Positions 16,356-21,971 of a stretch of 24,866 bases of DNA are shown here, one piece after another. Location: NCBI GenBank assembly GCA_041547565.1, contig JBFEUI010000035.1:1-24866 (forward strand). The letters run 5' to 3'. Under the pieces are notes generated by a model. The model made no database searches. It saw only the letters and a program-made list of their open reading frames with translations, and was not told the origin of the DNA. Each line of letters starts with the position of its first letter. The first letter of the stretch is position 1. A program made the translations under genes and the position numbers. The stretch comes from JBFEUI01 sp041547565. Lineage in GTDB: Bacteria; Pseudomonadota; Gammaproteobacteria; Thiohalomonadales; Thiohalomonadaceae.

Positions 16356-16440
16356 GAGGTTCGACCCGAGCACACAGTGCGAGGGAACAGCGGCGCAAGG
16401 CGACGCTGGCCCCGAAGGGGTGAGACGCAAGGCGCCGAAT
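16356..16440 (+). repeat. Hairpin-rich segment between a T-arm fragment and the duplicated tRNA-Gln end
   Basis: The segment opens with GAGGTTCGA (16356-16364), identical to the 5' half of the tRNA-Gln T-arm at 16271-16279. It then holds stem-loops GCAC-ACA-GTGC (16370-16380), CCCC-GAA-GGGG (16410-16420), and outer arms CGGCGC (16391-16396) and GCGCCG (16432-16437). GCGCAAGGCG and ACGCAAGGCG occur as near direct repeats. No protein-coding frame is credible here. Confidence 0.6.
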
Positions 16441-16462
16441 AATCCTCCCGCCCCAGCCATAT
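16441..16462 (+). repeat. Exact second copy of the tRNA-Gln 3' end
   Basis: These 22 bases repeat 16279-16300 without mismatch, covering the T-arm 3' strand, acceptor 3' strand, discriminator, CCA and the first three bases after the gene. The offset is 162. A tRNA 3'-end duplication is the usual form of an integrase attachment-site pair, but no integrase gene is present in the 140 bases between. Confidence 0.9.
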
Positions 16463-16494
16463 CTTTATCAAGCATCCGCCAAGGGTACCGGAAC

Positions 16495-17445
16495 ATGATC
16501 TCGGATATGATGGTCTTTGCGGGTAACGCCAACCCGCAGCTGGCACAAGATGTAGCCGGTTATCTTGGTATGCCCCTGGGCAAGGCGATTGTCGGCCGCT
16601 TCAGTGACGGCGAGATAATGGTGGAAATCCTGGAGAACGTGCGCGGCAAACACGTTTTTATTGTCCAGCCCACCTGTGTCCCCACCAACGACAACCTGAT
16701 GGAACTGCTGGTGCTTGCGGATGCCGCATCGCGTGCCTCGGCGAGCAAGATAACCGCGGTTATCCCCTATTTCGGTTATGCACGGCAGGATCGCCGGCCC
16801 CGCTCGGCACGGGTACCGATCACCGCCAAGATGGTGGCCAACATGATTGCCATCAGCGGTGTCGACCGGGTGCTGACCGTCGACCTGCACGCCGACCAGA
16901 TCCAGGGCTATTTCGACATTCCGGTAGATAATGTCTACGCCTCGCCGATACTGCTCGGCGATATCTACCGCAACAAGGACCCGAACCTGATGGTCGTGTC
17001 ACCGGATGTCGGCGGCGTGGTTCGTGCCCGGGCGCTGGCCAAGCGTCTGGACGATGCGGACCTGGCGATTATCGACAAGCGCCGCCCCAAGGCCAACGTG
17101 GCCAAGGTGATGCACATCATCGGCGATGTGGAAGACCGCACCTGCATACTGATCGACGATCTGGTCGACACGGCAGGGACCCTGTGCCAGGCAGCCAAGG
17201 CCCTCAAGGAGCACGGCGCCGCCAAGGTCAAAGCCTACATCACCCACCCGGTGCTGTCAGGGCCTGCGGTGGACAACATCAAGAATTCCGAGCTGGACGA
17301 GCTGGTGGTGACTGACACCATCCCGCTCGCCCCCGAGGCACAGGCCTGCGATCGCATTCGCCAGGTCTCGCTTGCCGAGATGCTGGCCGAGACCATGCGC
17401 CGCATCAACAATGAGGAGTCGGTCAGCTCGATGTATATCGACTGA
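16495..17445 (+). CDS. prs: Ribose-phosphate pyrophosphokinase
   Basis: Prs makes PRPP from ribose 5-phosphate and ATP for nucleotide, histidine and tryptophan synthesis. With the ATG at 16495 the protein has 316 residues, the normal length, beginning MISDMMVFAGNANPQLAQ. AAGGG at 16481-16485 gives a 9-base spacing. Motifs seen are GRFSDGE, PYFGYARQDRRPRSARVPITAK, VDLHADQIQGYFDIPVDN and the PRPP loop CILIDDLVDTAGTL. A frame open upstream to 16420 runs through the duplicated tRNA segment and is not coding. The Shine-Dalgarno sequence lies 18 bases after the copied tRNA end. Confidence 0.97.
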   Translation: MISDMMVFAGNANPQLAQDVAGYLGMPLGKAIVGRFSDGEIMVEILENVRGKHVFIVQPTCVPTNDNLMELLVLADAASRASASKITAVIPYFGYARQDRRPRSARVPITAKMVANMIAISGVDRVLTVDLHADQIQGYFDIPVDNVYASPILLGDIYRNKDPNLMVVSPDVGGVVRARALAKRLDDADLAIIDKRRPKANVAKVMHIIGDVEDRTCILIDDLVDTAGTLCQAAKALKEHGAAKVKAYITHPVLSGPAVDNIKNSELDELVVTDTIPLAPEAQACDRIRQVSLAEMLAETMRRINNEESVSSMYID

Positions 17446-17493
17446 TCCCGCAGTAACACGGGGTCAGACGTTATTGCCACCTCTGGTCGCGGG

Positions 17494-17511
17494 GGTGGTA
17501 TGCATACCACC
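17494..17511 (+). promoter_or_regulatory. Palindrome that can compete with the prs terminator
   Basis: GGTGGTATGCATACCACC is a perfect 18-base palindrome. Its right arm ACCACC (17506-17511) is also the left outer arm of the terminator hairpin that follows, so the two structures exclude each other. This is the arrangement of an antiterminator and terminator pair. Confidence 0.6.
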
Positions 17512-17552
17512 TTAAGGGGTGCTCCCCCTTGGAGGGTGGTTTGTTTGTTTTT
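17506..17552 (+). terminator. Intrinsic terminator between prs and rplY, possibly an attenuator
   Basis: Outer arms ACCACC (17506-17511) and GGTGGT (17535-17540) and inner arms AAGGGG (17514-17519) and CCCCTT (17525-17530) form a long stem. It is followed by the T-rich tract TTGTTTGTTTTT at 17541-17552. It ends only 21 bases before the rplY start, so reading into rplY from prs requires escape from it. Confidence 0.75.
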
Positions 17553-17572
17553 AATTTAACTGGAGAAATAAA

Positions 17573-18220
17573 ATGAGTGCTGAAGACTTCAATCTGACTG
17601 CCGAAGTCCGGAGCGACCTGGGGAAAGGTGCGAGCCGCCGCCTGCGTCGTGAAGGCAAGGTACCCGCCGTGCTCTACGGCGCCGGTAAGGACGCGGTATC
17701 CCTTACCATGGACCACGATAACCTGTTCCACCACCTGGAGCATGAGGCGTTCTACTCGCACATCCTCTCTATCAATGTCGATGGCAAGGAAGAGAAGGCT
17801 GTACTGAAAGACCTGCAACGCCACCCCGCCAAGCCCTTCATCATGCATGCTGATTTCTTGCGCGTCAGCGACAAGGAGAAGATCCGCATGCAGGTGCCGC
17901 TGCACTTCATCAACGAAGACAGCGCACCCGGCGTGAAGATCGGCGGCGGTATGGTCAGCCACAACCTCACCGAGGTAGAGATAAGCTGCCTGCCCAAGGA
18001 CCTGCCCGAATTCATCGAGGTGGACCTGGGCAACCTGGAGATCGAGGCCGCTATCCACCTCTCGGACCTCGTACTGCCCGAAGGCGTCGAGCTGGTTGAA
18101 CTGAGCCACGGTGAAGGCCATGACCACGCCGTTGCCGCCATCCACAAGACCCGTGCCAGCCTCGAGACCGAGGAAGCCGGTGAAGCTGAAGCTGCTGAAG
18201 GCGAAACCAGCGAAGAGTAA
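17573..18220 (+). CDS. rplY: 50S ribosomal protein L25/Ctc
   Basis: The 215-residue protein is the long L25/TL5 form. The N-terminal 5S-rRNA-binding domain has FNLTAEVRSDLGKGASRRLRREGKVPAVLYG and HILSINVDGKEEKAVLKDLQRHP. A C-terminal TL5 domain follows from about residue 100 (MQVPLHFINEDSAPGVKIGGG ... ISCLPKDLPEFIEVDLGNLEI). An acidic Glu/Ala tail ends the chain. GGAG at 17562-17565 precedes the ATG by seven bases. It lies after prs and before pth, the standard order. Expression may depend on the hairpins in the leader. Confidence 0.97.
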   Translation: MSAEDFNLTAEVRSDLGKGASRRLRREGKVPAVLYGAGKDAVSLTMDHDNLFHHLEHEAFYSHILSINVDGKEEKAVLKDLQRHPAKPFIMHADFLRVSDKEKIRMQVPLHFINEDSAPGVKIGGGMVSHNLTEVEISCLPKDLPEFIEVDLGNLEIEAAIHLSDLVLPEGVELVELSHGEGHDHAVAAIHKTRASLETEEAGEAEAAEGETSEE

Positions 18221-18252
18221 GGCTTAGTCCGCTTCGGCCAGGGTAACCGGCG

Positions 18253-18834
18253 TTGTCGTCGCGCATCAAACTCATCGTGGGTCTGGGTAATCCGGGCGCA
18301 CAGTATGAGCGGACGCGGCACAACGCCGGTTTTTGGTTTGTGGACGAGCTGGCACGCCAGGCGCACGGCCAGTTCAAACACGAACACAAATTTCACGGCG
18401 AGGTGTGCAAGGTTCAGATGGGCGGCCATGATATCTGGCTGTTAAAACCCCTCACCTTTATGAACAAGAGCGGCCAGGCGGCCTCAGCACTGGCGCGTTT
18501 TTACAGGATTCCTGTCGAGGAGATCCTTGTTGCCCATGACGAGCTCGACCTGCCACCGGGCAGCGCTCGTCTGAAACGCGGCGGTGGTCATGGCGGCCAC
18601 AACGGCCTGCGCGACCTGTTTACCCAGCTGGGCAGCAAGGAGTTTTTGCGCCTGCGCATCGGAATCGGCCACCCGGGACACAGCAGCCAGGTCACAAGCT
18701 ACGTCCTGGGCAAGGCGCCAGGCGAGGAGCAGCATCAGATAGAGCGCAATATCGATGAGGCGGTCGACATCATGCCGACGCTGCTCGGCGGCGACCTGGC
18801 GCGCGCGATGAATGTGCTACACAGCAAAAAATAG
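18253..18834 (+). CDS. pth: Peptidyl-tRNA hydrolase
   Basis: Pth releases peptides from prematurely dissociated peptidyl-tRNA. The protein has 193 residues, with GLGNPGAQYERTRHNAGFWFVDEL containing the catalytic histidine H23, then LLKPLTFMNKSGQAA and HDELDLPPGSARLKRGGGHGGHNGLRD. The start is TTG at 18253, supported by AGGGTAA at 18240-18246 with 6-base spacing and by the family N-terminus; no in-frame ATG fits. It lies 32 bases after rplY and 42 before ychF. Confidence 0.96.
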   Translation: MSSRIKLIVGLGNPGAQYERTRHNAGFWFVDELARQAHGQFKHEHKFHGEVCKVQMGGHDIWLLKPLTFMNKSGQAASALARFYRIPVEEILVAHDELDLPPGSARLKRGGGHGGHNGLRDLFTQLGSKEFLRLRIGIGHPGHSSQVTSYVLGKAPGEEQHQIERNIDEAVDIMPTLLGGDLARAMNVLHSKK

Positions 18835-18876
18835 CGGCTTACAGCTACAAGCCCCACAACCTGAGACTGAAAAATT

Positions 18877-19968
18877 ATGGGATTTAAGTGCGGTATCGTC
18901 GGTCTGCCCAATGTCGGCAAATCCACCCTGTTCAATGCCCTGACCAAGGCGGGCATTCAGGCCGAAAACTACCCTTTCTGCACCATTGAGCCCAATGTCG
19001 GCGTGGTGCCCATGCCCGATCCGCGCCTGGACAGACTGGCTGAAATCGTCAAGCCGCAGCAGGTATTGCCGACCACCATGGAGTTCGTTGATATCGCGGG
19101 CCTGGTGGCCGGCGCCTCCAGGGGCGAGGGACTGGGCAACAAGTTCCTGGCCAACATCCGCGAGACCGACGCCATCGCCCAGGTGGTGCGCTGCTTCGAG
19201 GACAGCAACGTGGTCCACGTCTCAGGCAAGGTCCACCCGCTGGACGACATCGAGGTTATCAACACTGAGCTGGCACTGGCCGACCTGGAGACGGTGGAAA
19301 AGGCAGTTACCCGTGTCGCCAAGATGACCAAGAGCGGCGACAAGGAGGCCAAGGCCAAGCTGGCGGTACTGGAACAGGCCAAGGCCCACCTCGATGCCGG
19401 CAACCTGGTCCGCACCATGGAACTGGACGACGACCAGCGTGCCCACCTCTATGACCTGCACCTGCTGACCATCAAACCGACCATGTACATCGCCAACGTG
19501 GCCGAGGACGGCTTCGAAAACAACCCGCACCTGGATGCGGTACGGGCGCTGGCCGAAAAGGAGGATTCCGAGTGCGTGGCGGTGTGCGCCGCGATCGAGT
19601 CGGAGCTGGTCGAACTGGACGATGAGGAGGCCGAGGCCTTTCTCGAGGAGATGGGACTGGAGGAACCGGGACTGAACCGCGTCATTCGCGCCGGCTACCA
19701 CCTGCTTGGCCTGCAGACCTACTTCACCGCAGGCGTCAAAGAGGTGCGCGCCTGGACCGTGCGCATCGGTGCCACGGCCCCGCAGGCAGCCGGTGTCATC
19801 CACACCGACTTTGAAAAAGGCTTTATTCGTGCCGAGGTGGTCGCCTACGACGACTTTGTCGCCTGCAACGGCGAACAGGGCGCCAAGGAGGCCGGCAAGC
19901 TGCGCCTGGAAGGCAAGGATTACATCGTCCAGGACGGCGACGTGATGCACTTCCGCTTCAACGTCTGA
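18877..19968 (+). CDS. ychF: Redox-regulated ATPase/GTPase YchF (Obg family)
   Basis: The protein has 363 residues, the family's usual length. The P-loop GLPNVGKST is at residues 8-16 and the DIAGLV G3 motif lies near residue 69. The NxxE-type specificity motif IANVAEDGF indicates preference for ATP over GTP. A C-terminal TGS domain (LQTYFTAGVKEVRAWTVRIGATAPQAAGVIHTDFEKGFIRAEV) completes it. YchF/OLA1 proteins associate with ribosomes and affect stress responses. No good Shine-Dalgarno is seen before the ATG. It is the last gene of the plus-strand housekeeping array. Confidence 0.97.
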   Translation: MGFKCGIVGLPNVGKSTLFNALTKAGIQAENYPFCTIEPNVGVVPMPDPRLDRLAEIVKPQQVLPTTMEFVDIAGLVAGASRGEGLGNKFLANIRETDAIAQVVRCFEDSNVVHVSGKVHPLDDIEVINTELALADLETVEKAVTRVAKMTKSGDKEAKAKLAVLEQAKAHLDAGNLVRTMELDDDQRAHLYDLHLLTIKPTMYIANVAEDGFENNPHLDAVRALAEKEDSECVAVCAAIESELVELDDEEAEAFLEEMGLEEPGLNRVIRAGYHLLGLQTYFTAGVKEVRAWTVRIGATAPQAAGVIHTDFEKGFIRAEVVAYDDFVACNGEQGAKEAGKLRLEGKDYIVQDGDVMHFRFNV

Positions 19969-19982
19969 GGCGCCAGCCAGAC

Positions 19983-20011
19983 TTGACATCAAGGCCCCCA
20001 GACTGCAAAAT
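19983..20011 (+). promoter_or_regulatory. Promoter of tRNA-Met
   Basis: A perfect TTGACA at 19983-19988 is followed after 17 bases by CAAAAT at 20006-20011 (4 of 6 to TATAAT). The next bases TGCGGGCC form a GC-rich discriminator, typical of stringently controlled stable-RNA promoters. The mature tRNA starts 20 bases after the -10. Confidence 0.65.
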
Positions 20012-20021
20012 TGCGGGCCTT
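19991..20021 (+). terminator. Possible weak ychF transcript-end hairpin overlapping the tRNA promoter
   Basis: AAGGCCC (19991-19997) and GGGCCTT (20015-20021) can pair across 17 bases. There is no T-run after it, so it is a poor intrinsic terminator. It shares its DNA with the promoter spacer, -10 and start region of tRNA-Met. Confidence 0.35.
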
Positions 20022-20030
20022 CAAAACAGC

Positions 20031-20107
20031 GGCTATGTAGCTCAGTTGGTTAGAGCACATCACTCATAATGATGGGGTCACTAGTTCGAATCTAGTCATA
20101 GCCACCA
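20031..20107 (+). tRNA. tRNA-Met, elongator (anticodon CAT)
   Basis: The acceptor strands GGCTATG and CATAGCC pair, and CCA is encoded at 20105-20107. The D-arm is GCTCAGTTGGTTAGAGC, the anticodon arm CATCA-CTCATAA-TGATG with anticodon CAT, and the T-arm ACTAG-TTCGAAT-CTAGT. The sequence closely resembles the E. coli elongator tRNA-Met rather than initiator tRNA, which would have an unpaired first base pair. It has its own promoter and terminator. Its 3' end is duplicated 162 bases downstream. Confidence 0.96.
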
Positions 20108-20113
20108 TACACG

Positions 20114-20146
20114 AACGGGATGCTTTTCAGCGTCCCGTTTTCTTTT
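20114..20146 (+). terminator. Intrinsic terminator of tRNA-Met
   Basis: AACGGGA (20114-20120) pairs with TCCCGTT (20133-20139), followed by a T-rich tract TTTTCTTTT. It begins seven bases after the CCA end. Confidence 0.82.
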
Positions 20147-20169
20147 GTGTGACCCCGGTTTTATTGACA

Positions 20170-20247
20170 GATGGGGTCCAGTGGATGACGGCTCTCGCCG
20201 TCCCCCTGCGGGCGCACTGAAGTGCGTCCCCCGCAAAAAACGCGTGG
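20170..20247 (+). repeat. tRNA-Met fragment split by a hairpin-rich insert
   Basis: GATGGGGTC (20170-20178) repeats the variable-loop region of tRNA-Met at 20071-20079. After six bases comes a stretch with stem-loops GACGGC-TCTC-GCCGTC (20187-20202) and GCGGGCGCACT-GA-AGTGCG...CCCGC (20208-20234). GTGG occurs at both ends (20181-20184 and 20244-20247). Removing one GTGG plus the 59 bases between restores the same spacing as in the real tRNA between GATGGGGTC and TCGAATC. Confidence 0.5.
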
Positions 20248-20271
20248 TCGAATCTAATCATAGCCACCATA
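20248..20271 (+). repeat. Second copy of the tRNA-Met 3' end
   Basis: These 24 bases match 20086-20109 with one mismatch (A at 20257 for G at 20095), covering T-loop, T-stem, acceptor, CCA and two following bases. The offset is 162, the same as at tRNA-Gln. No promoter or intact 5' half precedes it, so it is not a second functional tRNA. Confidence 0.9.
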
Positions 20272-20464
20272 TTCCCAAATCGTGACCTTTTCGGGCTGCC
20301 CAACAACAGCCCGAAAATACCTCGTGACCATTCTGTGACCATCTTATTTTTTCGGTTAATTCTGGCGGCCGAAATTTGACCCTATCCCCCATTTGCTCAC
20401 ATCAGCAAAATGCCTGCCTGGCGATGACGATCTCCCATTGCGTTATCATCTTTCCGAAACTACC
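20272..20464. other. Gene-free region between the tRNA-Met copy and the ars operator
   Basis: No credible coding frame was found here. It contains a perfect 11-base inverted repeat, TTTTCGGGCTG (20288-20298) and CAGCCCGAAAA (20307-20317), which could terminate transcription in both directions. An 8-base direct repeat TCGTGACC flanks it at 20280-20287 and 20322-20329, and a third GTGACC lies at 20335-20340. The rest is unremarkable AT-richer DNA leading to the arsR promoter. Confidence 0.6.
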
Positions 20465-20484
20465 ATATCTAGAATTCTAGATAT
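20465..20484. promoter_or_regulatory. Probable ArsR operator (20-base palindrome)
   Basis: ATATCTAGAATTCTAGATAT is a perfect 20-base palindrome 15 bases before arsR. AT-rich dyads of this size just upstream of arsR are the usual binding sites of SmtB/ArsR repressors. It overlaps the putative -10 TATAGT at 20482-20487, so bound ArsR would block RNA polymerase. Confidence 0.75.
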
Positions 20485-20487
20485 AGT
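20482..20487 (+). promoter_or_regulatory. Putative -10 of the ars operon
   Basis: TATAGT (5 of 6 to consensus) overlaps the right end of the operator. No good -35 is seen at 16-18 bases. A start about seven bases downstream would leave only around five bases before the arsR ATG, implying a leaderless or nearly leaderless message. Confidence 0.5.
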
Positions 20488-20498
20488 GTTTCATAGAT

Positions 20499-20846
20499 AT
20501 GGACGAGATTTCATTGTTTAAGGCGCTCTCCGATCAGACACGTCTTCGCTGTCTGACCCTGCTCACTGGACATGACGAACTATGTGTCTGTGAGCTGACT
20601 CATGCCCTCGCACTCCCCCAGCCAAAGGTCTCTCACCACCTTGGTACATTGCGCAAGGCCGAACTGGTCAGCGACCGCAAAGAGGGATTGTGGATTTATT
20701 ACCGAATCAATGCGGCACTACCCCAGTGGGCAAAGGACGTCATCTACTCCACCGTTAGCGGTATCCAGAATGAAGAACCCTATGTCAGTGACAAACAGGC
20801 GCTCACTGAAATGCCCAACCGTCCCGGCAGTATCTGCAGCGCCTAA
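20499..20846 (+). CDS. arsR: ArsR family arsenite-responsive repressor
   Basis: The protein has 115 residues. It has a winged-helix DNA-binding domain (FKALSDQTRLRCLTLL, then LPQPKVSHHLGTLRKAELVSDRKEGLWIYYRI). The arsenite-sensing motif ELCVCEL places C29 and C31 at the start of the recognition region, as in classical ArsR. Binding of As(III) to these cysteines releases the operator. No Shine-Dalgarno precedes the ATG. It is the first gene of arsR-acr3-hydrolase-arsJ and probably autoregulates through the palindrome just upstream. Confidence 0.94.
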   Translation: MDEISLFKALSDQTRLRCLTLLTGHDELCVCELTHALALPQPKVSHHLGTLRKAELVSDRKEGLWIYYRINAALPQWAKDVIYSTVSGIQNEEPYVSDKQALTEMPNRPGSICSA

Positions 20847-20875
20847 CGCCGTACACCGATAGAGGGAACAACACC

Positions 20876-21961
20876 ATGTCTACACAATGTGAAGTTACTG
20901 CGAAAAAGAGCCAGGGTGCCGAGATGGGCTTCTTCGAACGTTATCTAACGCTTTGGGTCTTTCTCTGCATCATCGCCGGCATTGTCCTCGGGCACTGGTT
21001 CCCCGCCCCTTTCCAGATATTAGGGCGCATGGAGATCGCTCAGGTTAACCTGCCTGTCGCCATCCTAATCTGGCTGATGATTATTCCGATGCTGCTGAAG
21101 ATCGACTTCAGCGCCCTGCATCATGTGAAAGAGCATTGGCGAGGCGTTGGCGTCACCCTGTTCGTTAACTGGGCGGTAAAACCCTTTTCCATGGCACTGC
21201 TGGGTTGGCTGTTTATTCGTGGATTCTTTGCCGACTGGTTACCCGCCGAACAGATCGACAGCTATATCGCCGGACTTATCCTGCTGGCCGCCGCCCCCTG
21301 CACCGCGATGGTCTTTGTCTGGAGCAACCTCTCCGATGGTGAACCGCACTTCACCCTGACCCAGGTGGCGCTTAACGATACCATCATGATCTTTGCCTTT
21401 GCGCCAATCGTCGGGCTGTTGCTGGGTCTTTCAGCTATCACTGTTCCGTGGGATACCCTGTTCCTGTCGGTCATACTCTATATCCTAATCCCCGTGATCA
21501 TCGCTCAATTCGTGCGACACATGCTGCTCAGTTCCGGTGGTGAGACTGCGTTGTCAGGTGCACTGGAGAAACTGGGCCCCATCTCGCTAAGCGCCTTGCT
21601 CGCGACACTGGTTCTTCTCTTCGGCTTTCAGGGTGAACAGATCCTGGCACAACCGCTGGTCATTGCATTGCTGGCCGTGCCCATCCTGATCCAGGTCTAC
21701 TTCAATTCCGGTCTCGCCTACCTGCTCAACCGCAAGCTTGGCGTCGCCCATTGTGTCGCTGCGCCATCGGCACTTATTGGTGCCAGTAATTTTTTCGAGC
21801 TGGCCGTAGCCACCGCAATCGTCCTGTTCGGTTTTGAATCCGGTGCCGCCCTGGCGACCGTCGTCGGTGTACTCATCGAGGTACCGGTTATGCTTTCCGT
21901 CGTCAAAATCGTCAACAACACCAGGGACTGGTACGAGGCCGCCCTGCCAACAAAGAAGTGA
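20876..21961 (+). CDS. acr3: Arsenite efflux transporter ACR3
   Basis: The protein has 361 residues with about ten membrane segments. Family hallmarks are NLPVAILIWLMIIPMLLKIDF, the essential cysteine C142 in LLAAAPCTAMVFVWSNL, LTQVALNDTIMIFAFAPIV, and the conserved glutamate in GASNFFELAVATAI. ACR3 extrudes trivalent arsenite using the proton gradient. AGAGGGAA precedes the ATG, 29 bases after arsR. The short hydrophilic N-terminus (MSTQCEVTAKKSQGAE) is typical of bacterial ACR3. Confidence 0.96.
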   Translation: MSTQCEVTAKKSQGAEMGFFERYLTLWVFLCIIAGIVLGHWFPAPFQILGRMEIAQVNLPVAILIWLMIIPMLLKIDFSALHHVKEHWRGVGVTLFVNWAVKPFSMALLGWLFIRGFFADWLPAEQIDSYIAGLILLAAAPCTAMVFVWSNLSDGEPHFTLTQVALNDTIMIFAFAPIVGLLLGLSAITVPWDTLFLSVILYILIPVIIAQFVRHMLLSSGGETALSGALEKLGPISLSALLATLVLLFGFQGEQILAQPLVIALLAVPILIQVYFNSGLAYLLNRKLGVAHCVAAPSALIGASNFFELAVATAIVLFGFESGAALATVVGVLIEVPVMLSVVKIVNNTRDWYEAALPTKK

Positions 21962-21971
21962 GTTCCAGATA

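Noticed and set aside
16303..16440. CRISPR array or integron attC site after tRNA-Gln
   Set aside because: There are no regularly spaced repeats with unique spacers, and the attC core ends (RYYYAAC and GTTRRRY) are not in the right arrangement.
16223..16462. Two functional tRNA-Gln genes in tandem
   Set aside because: The second copy has only the 3' strand of the T-arm and acceptor stem; no D-arm, anticodon arm or 5' acceptor strand is present at the right distance.
16420..16494. Upstream extension of prs by 25 codons
   Set aside because: It would translate the duplicated tRNA tail. The ATG at 16495 has a Shine-Dalgarno sequence and gives the normal N-terminus and length.
20127..20342. Minus-strand 71-codon frame in the tRNA-Met downstream region
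   Set aside because: It runs through the tRNA tail copy, two hairpins and a terminator, has no domain, and no Shine-Dalgarno was noted.
21834..21971. Longer start for the MBL hydrolase, overlapping acr3
   Set aside because: The extension lies entirely within or at the end of acr3 in another frame, and would bury the signal peptide that begins at 21972.
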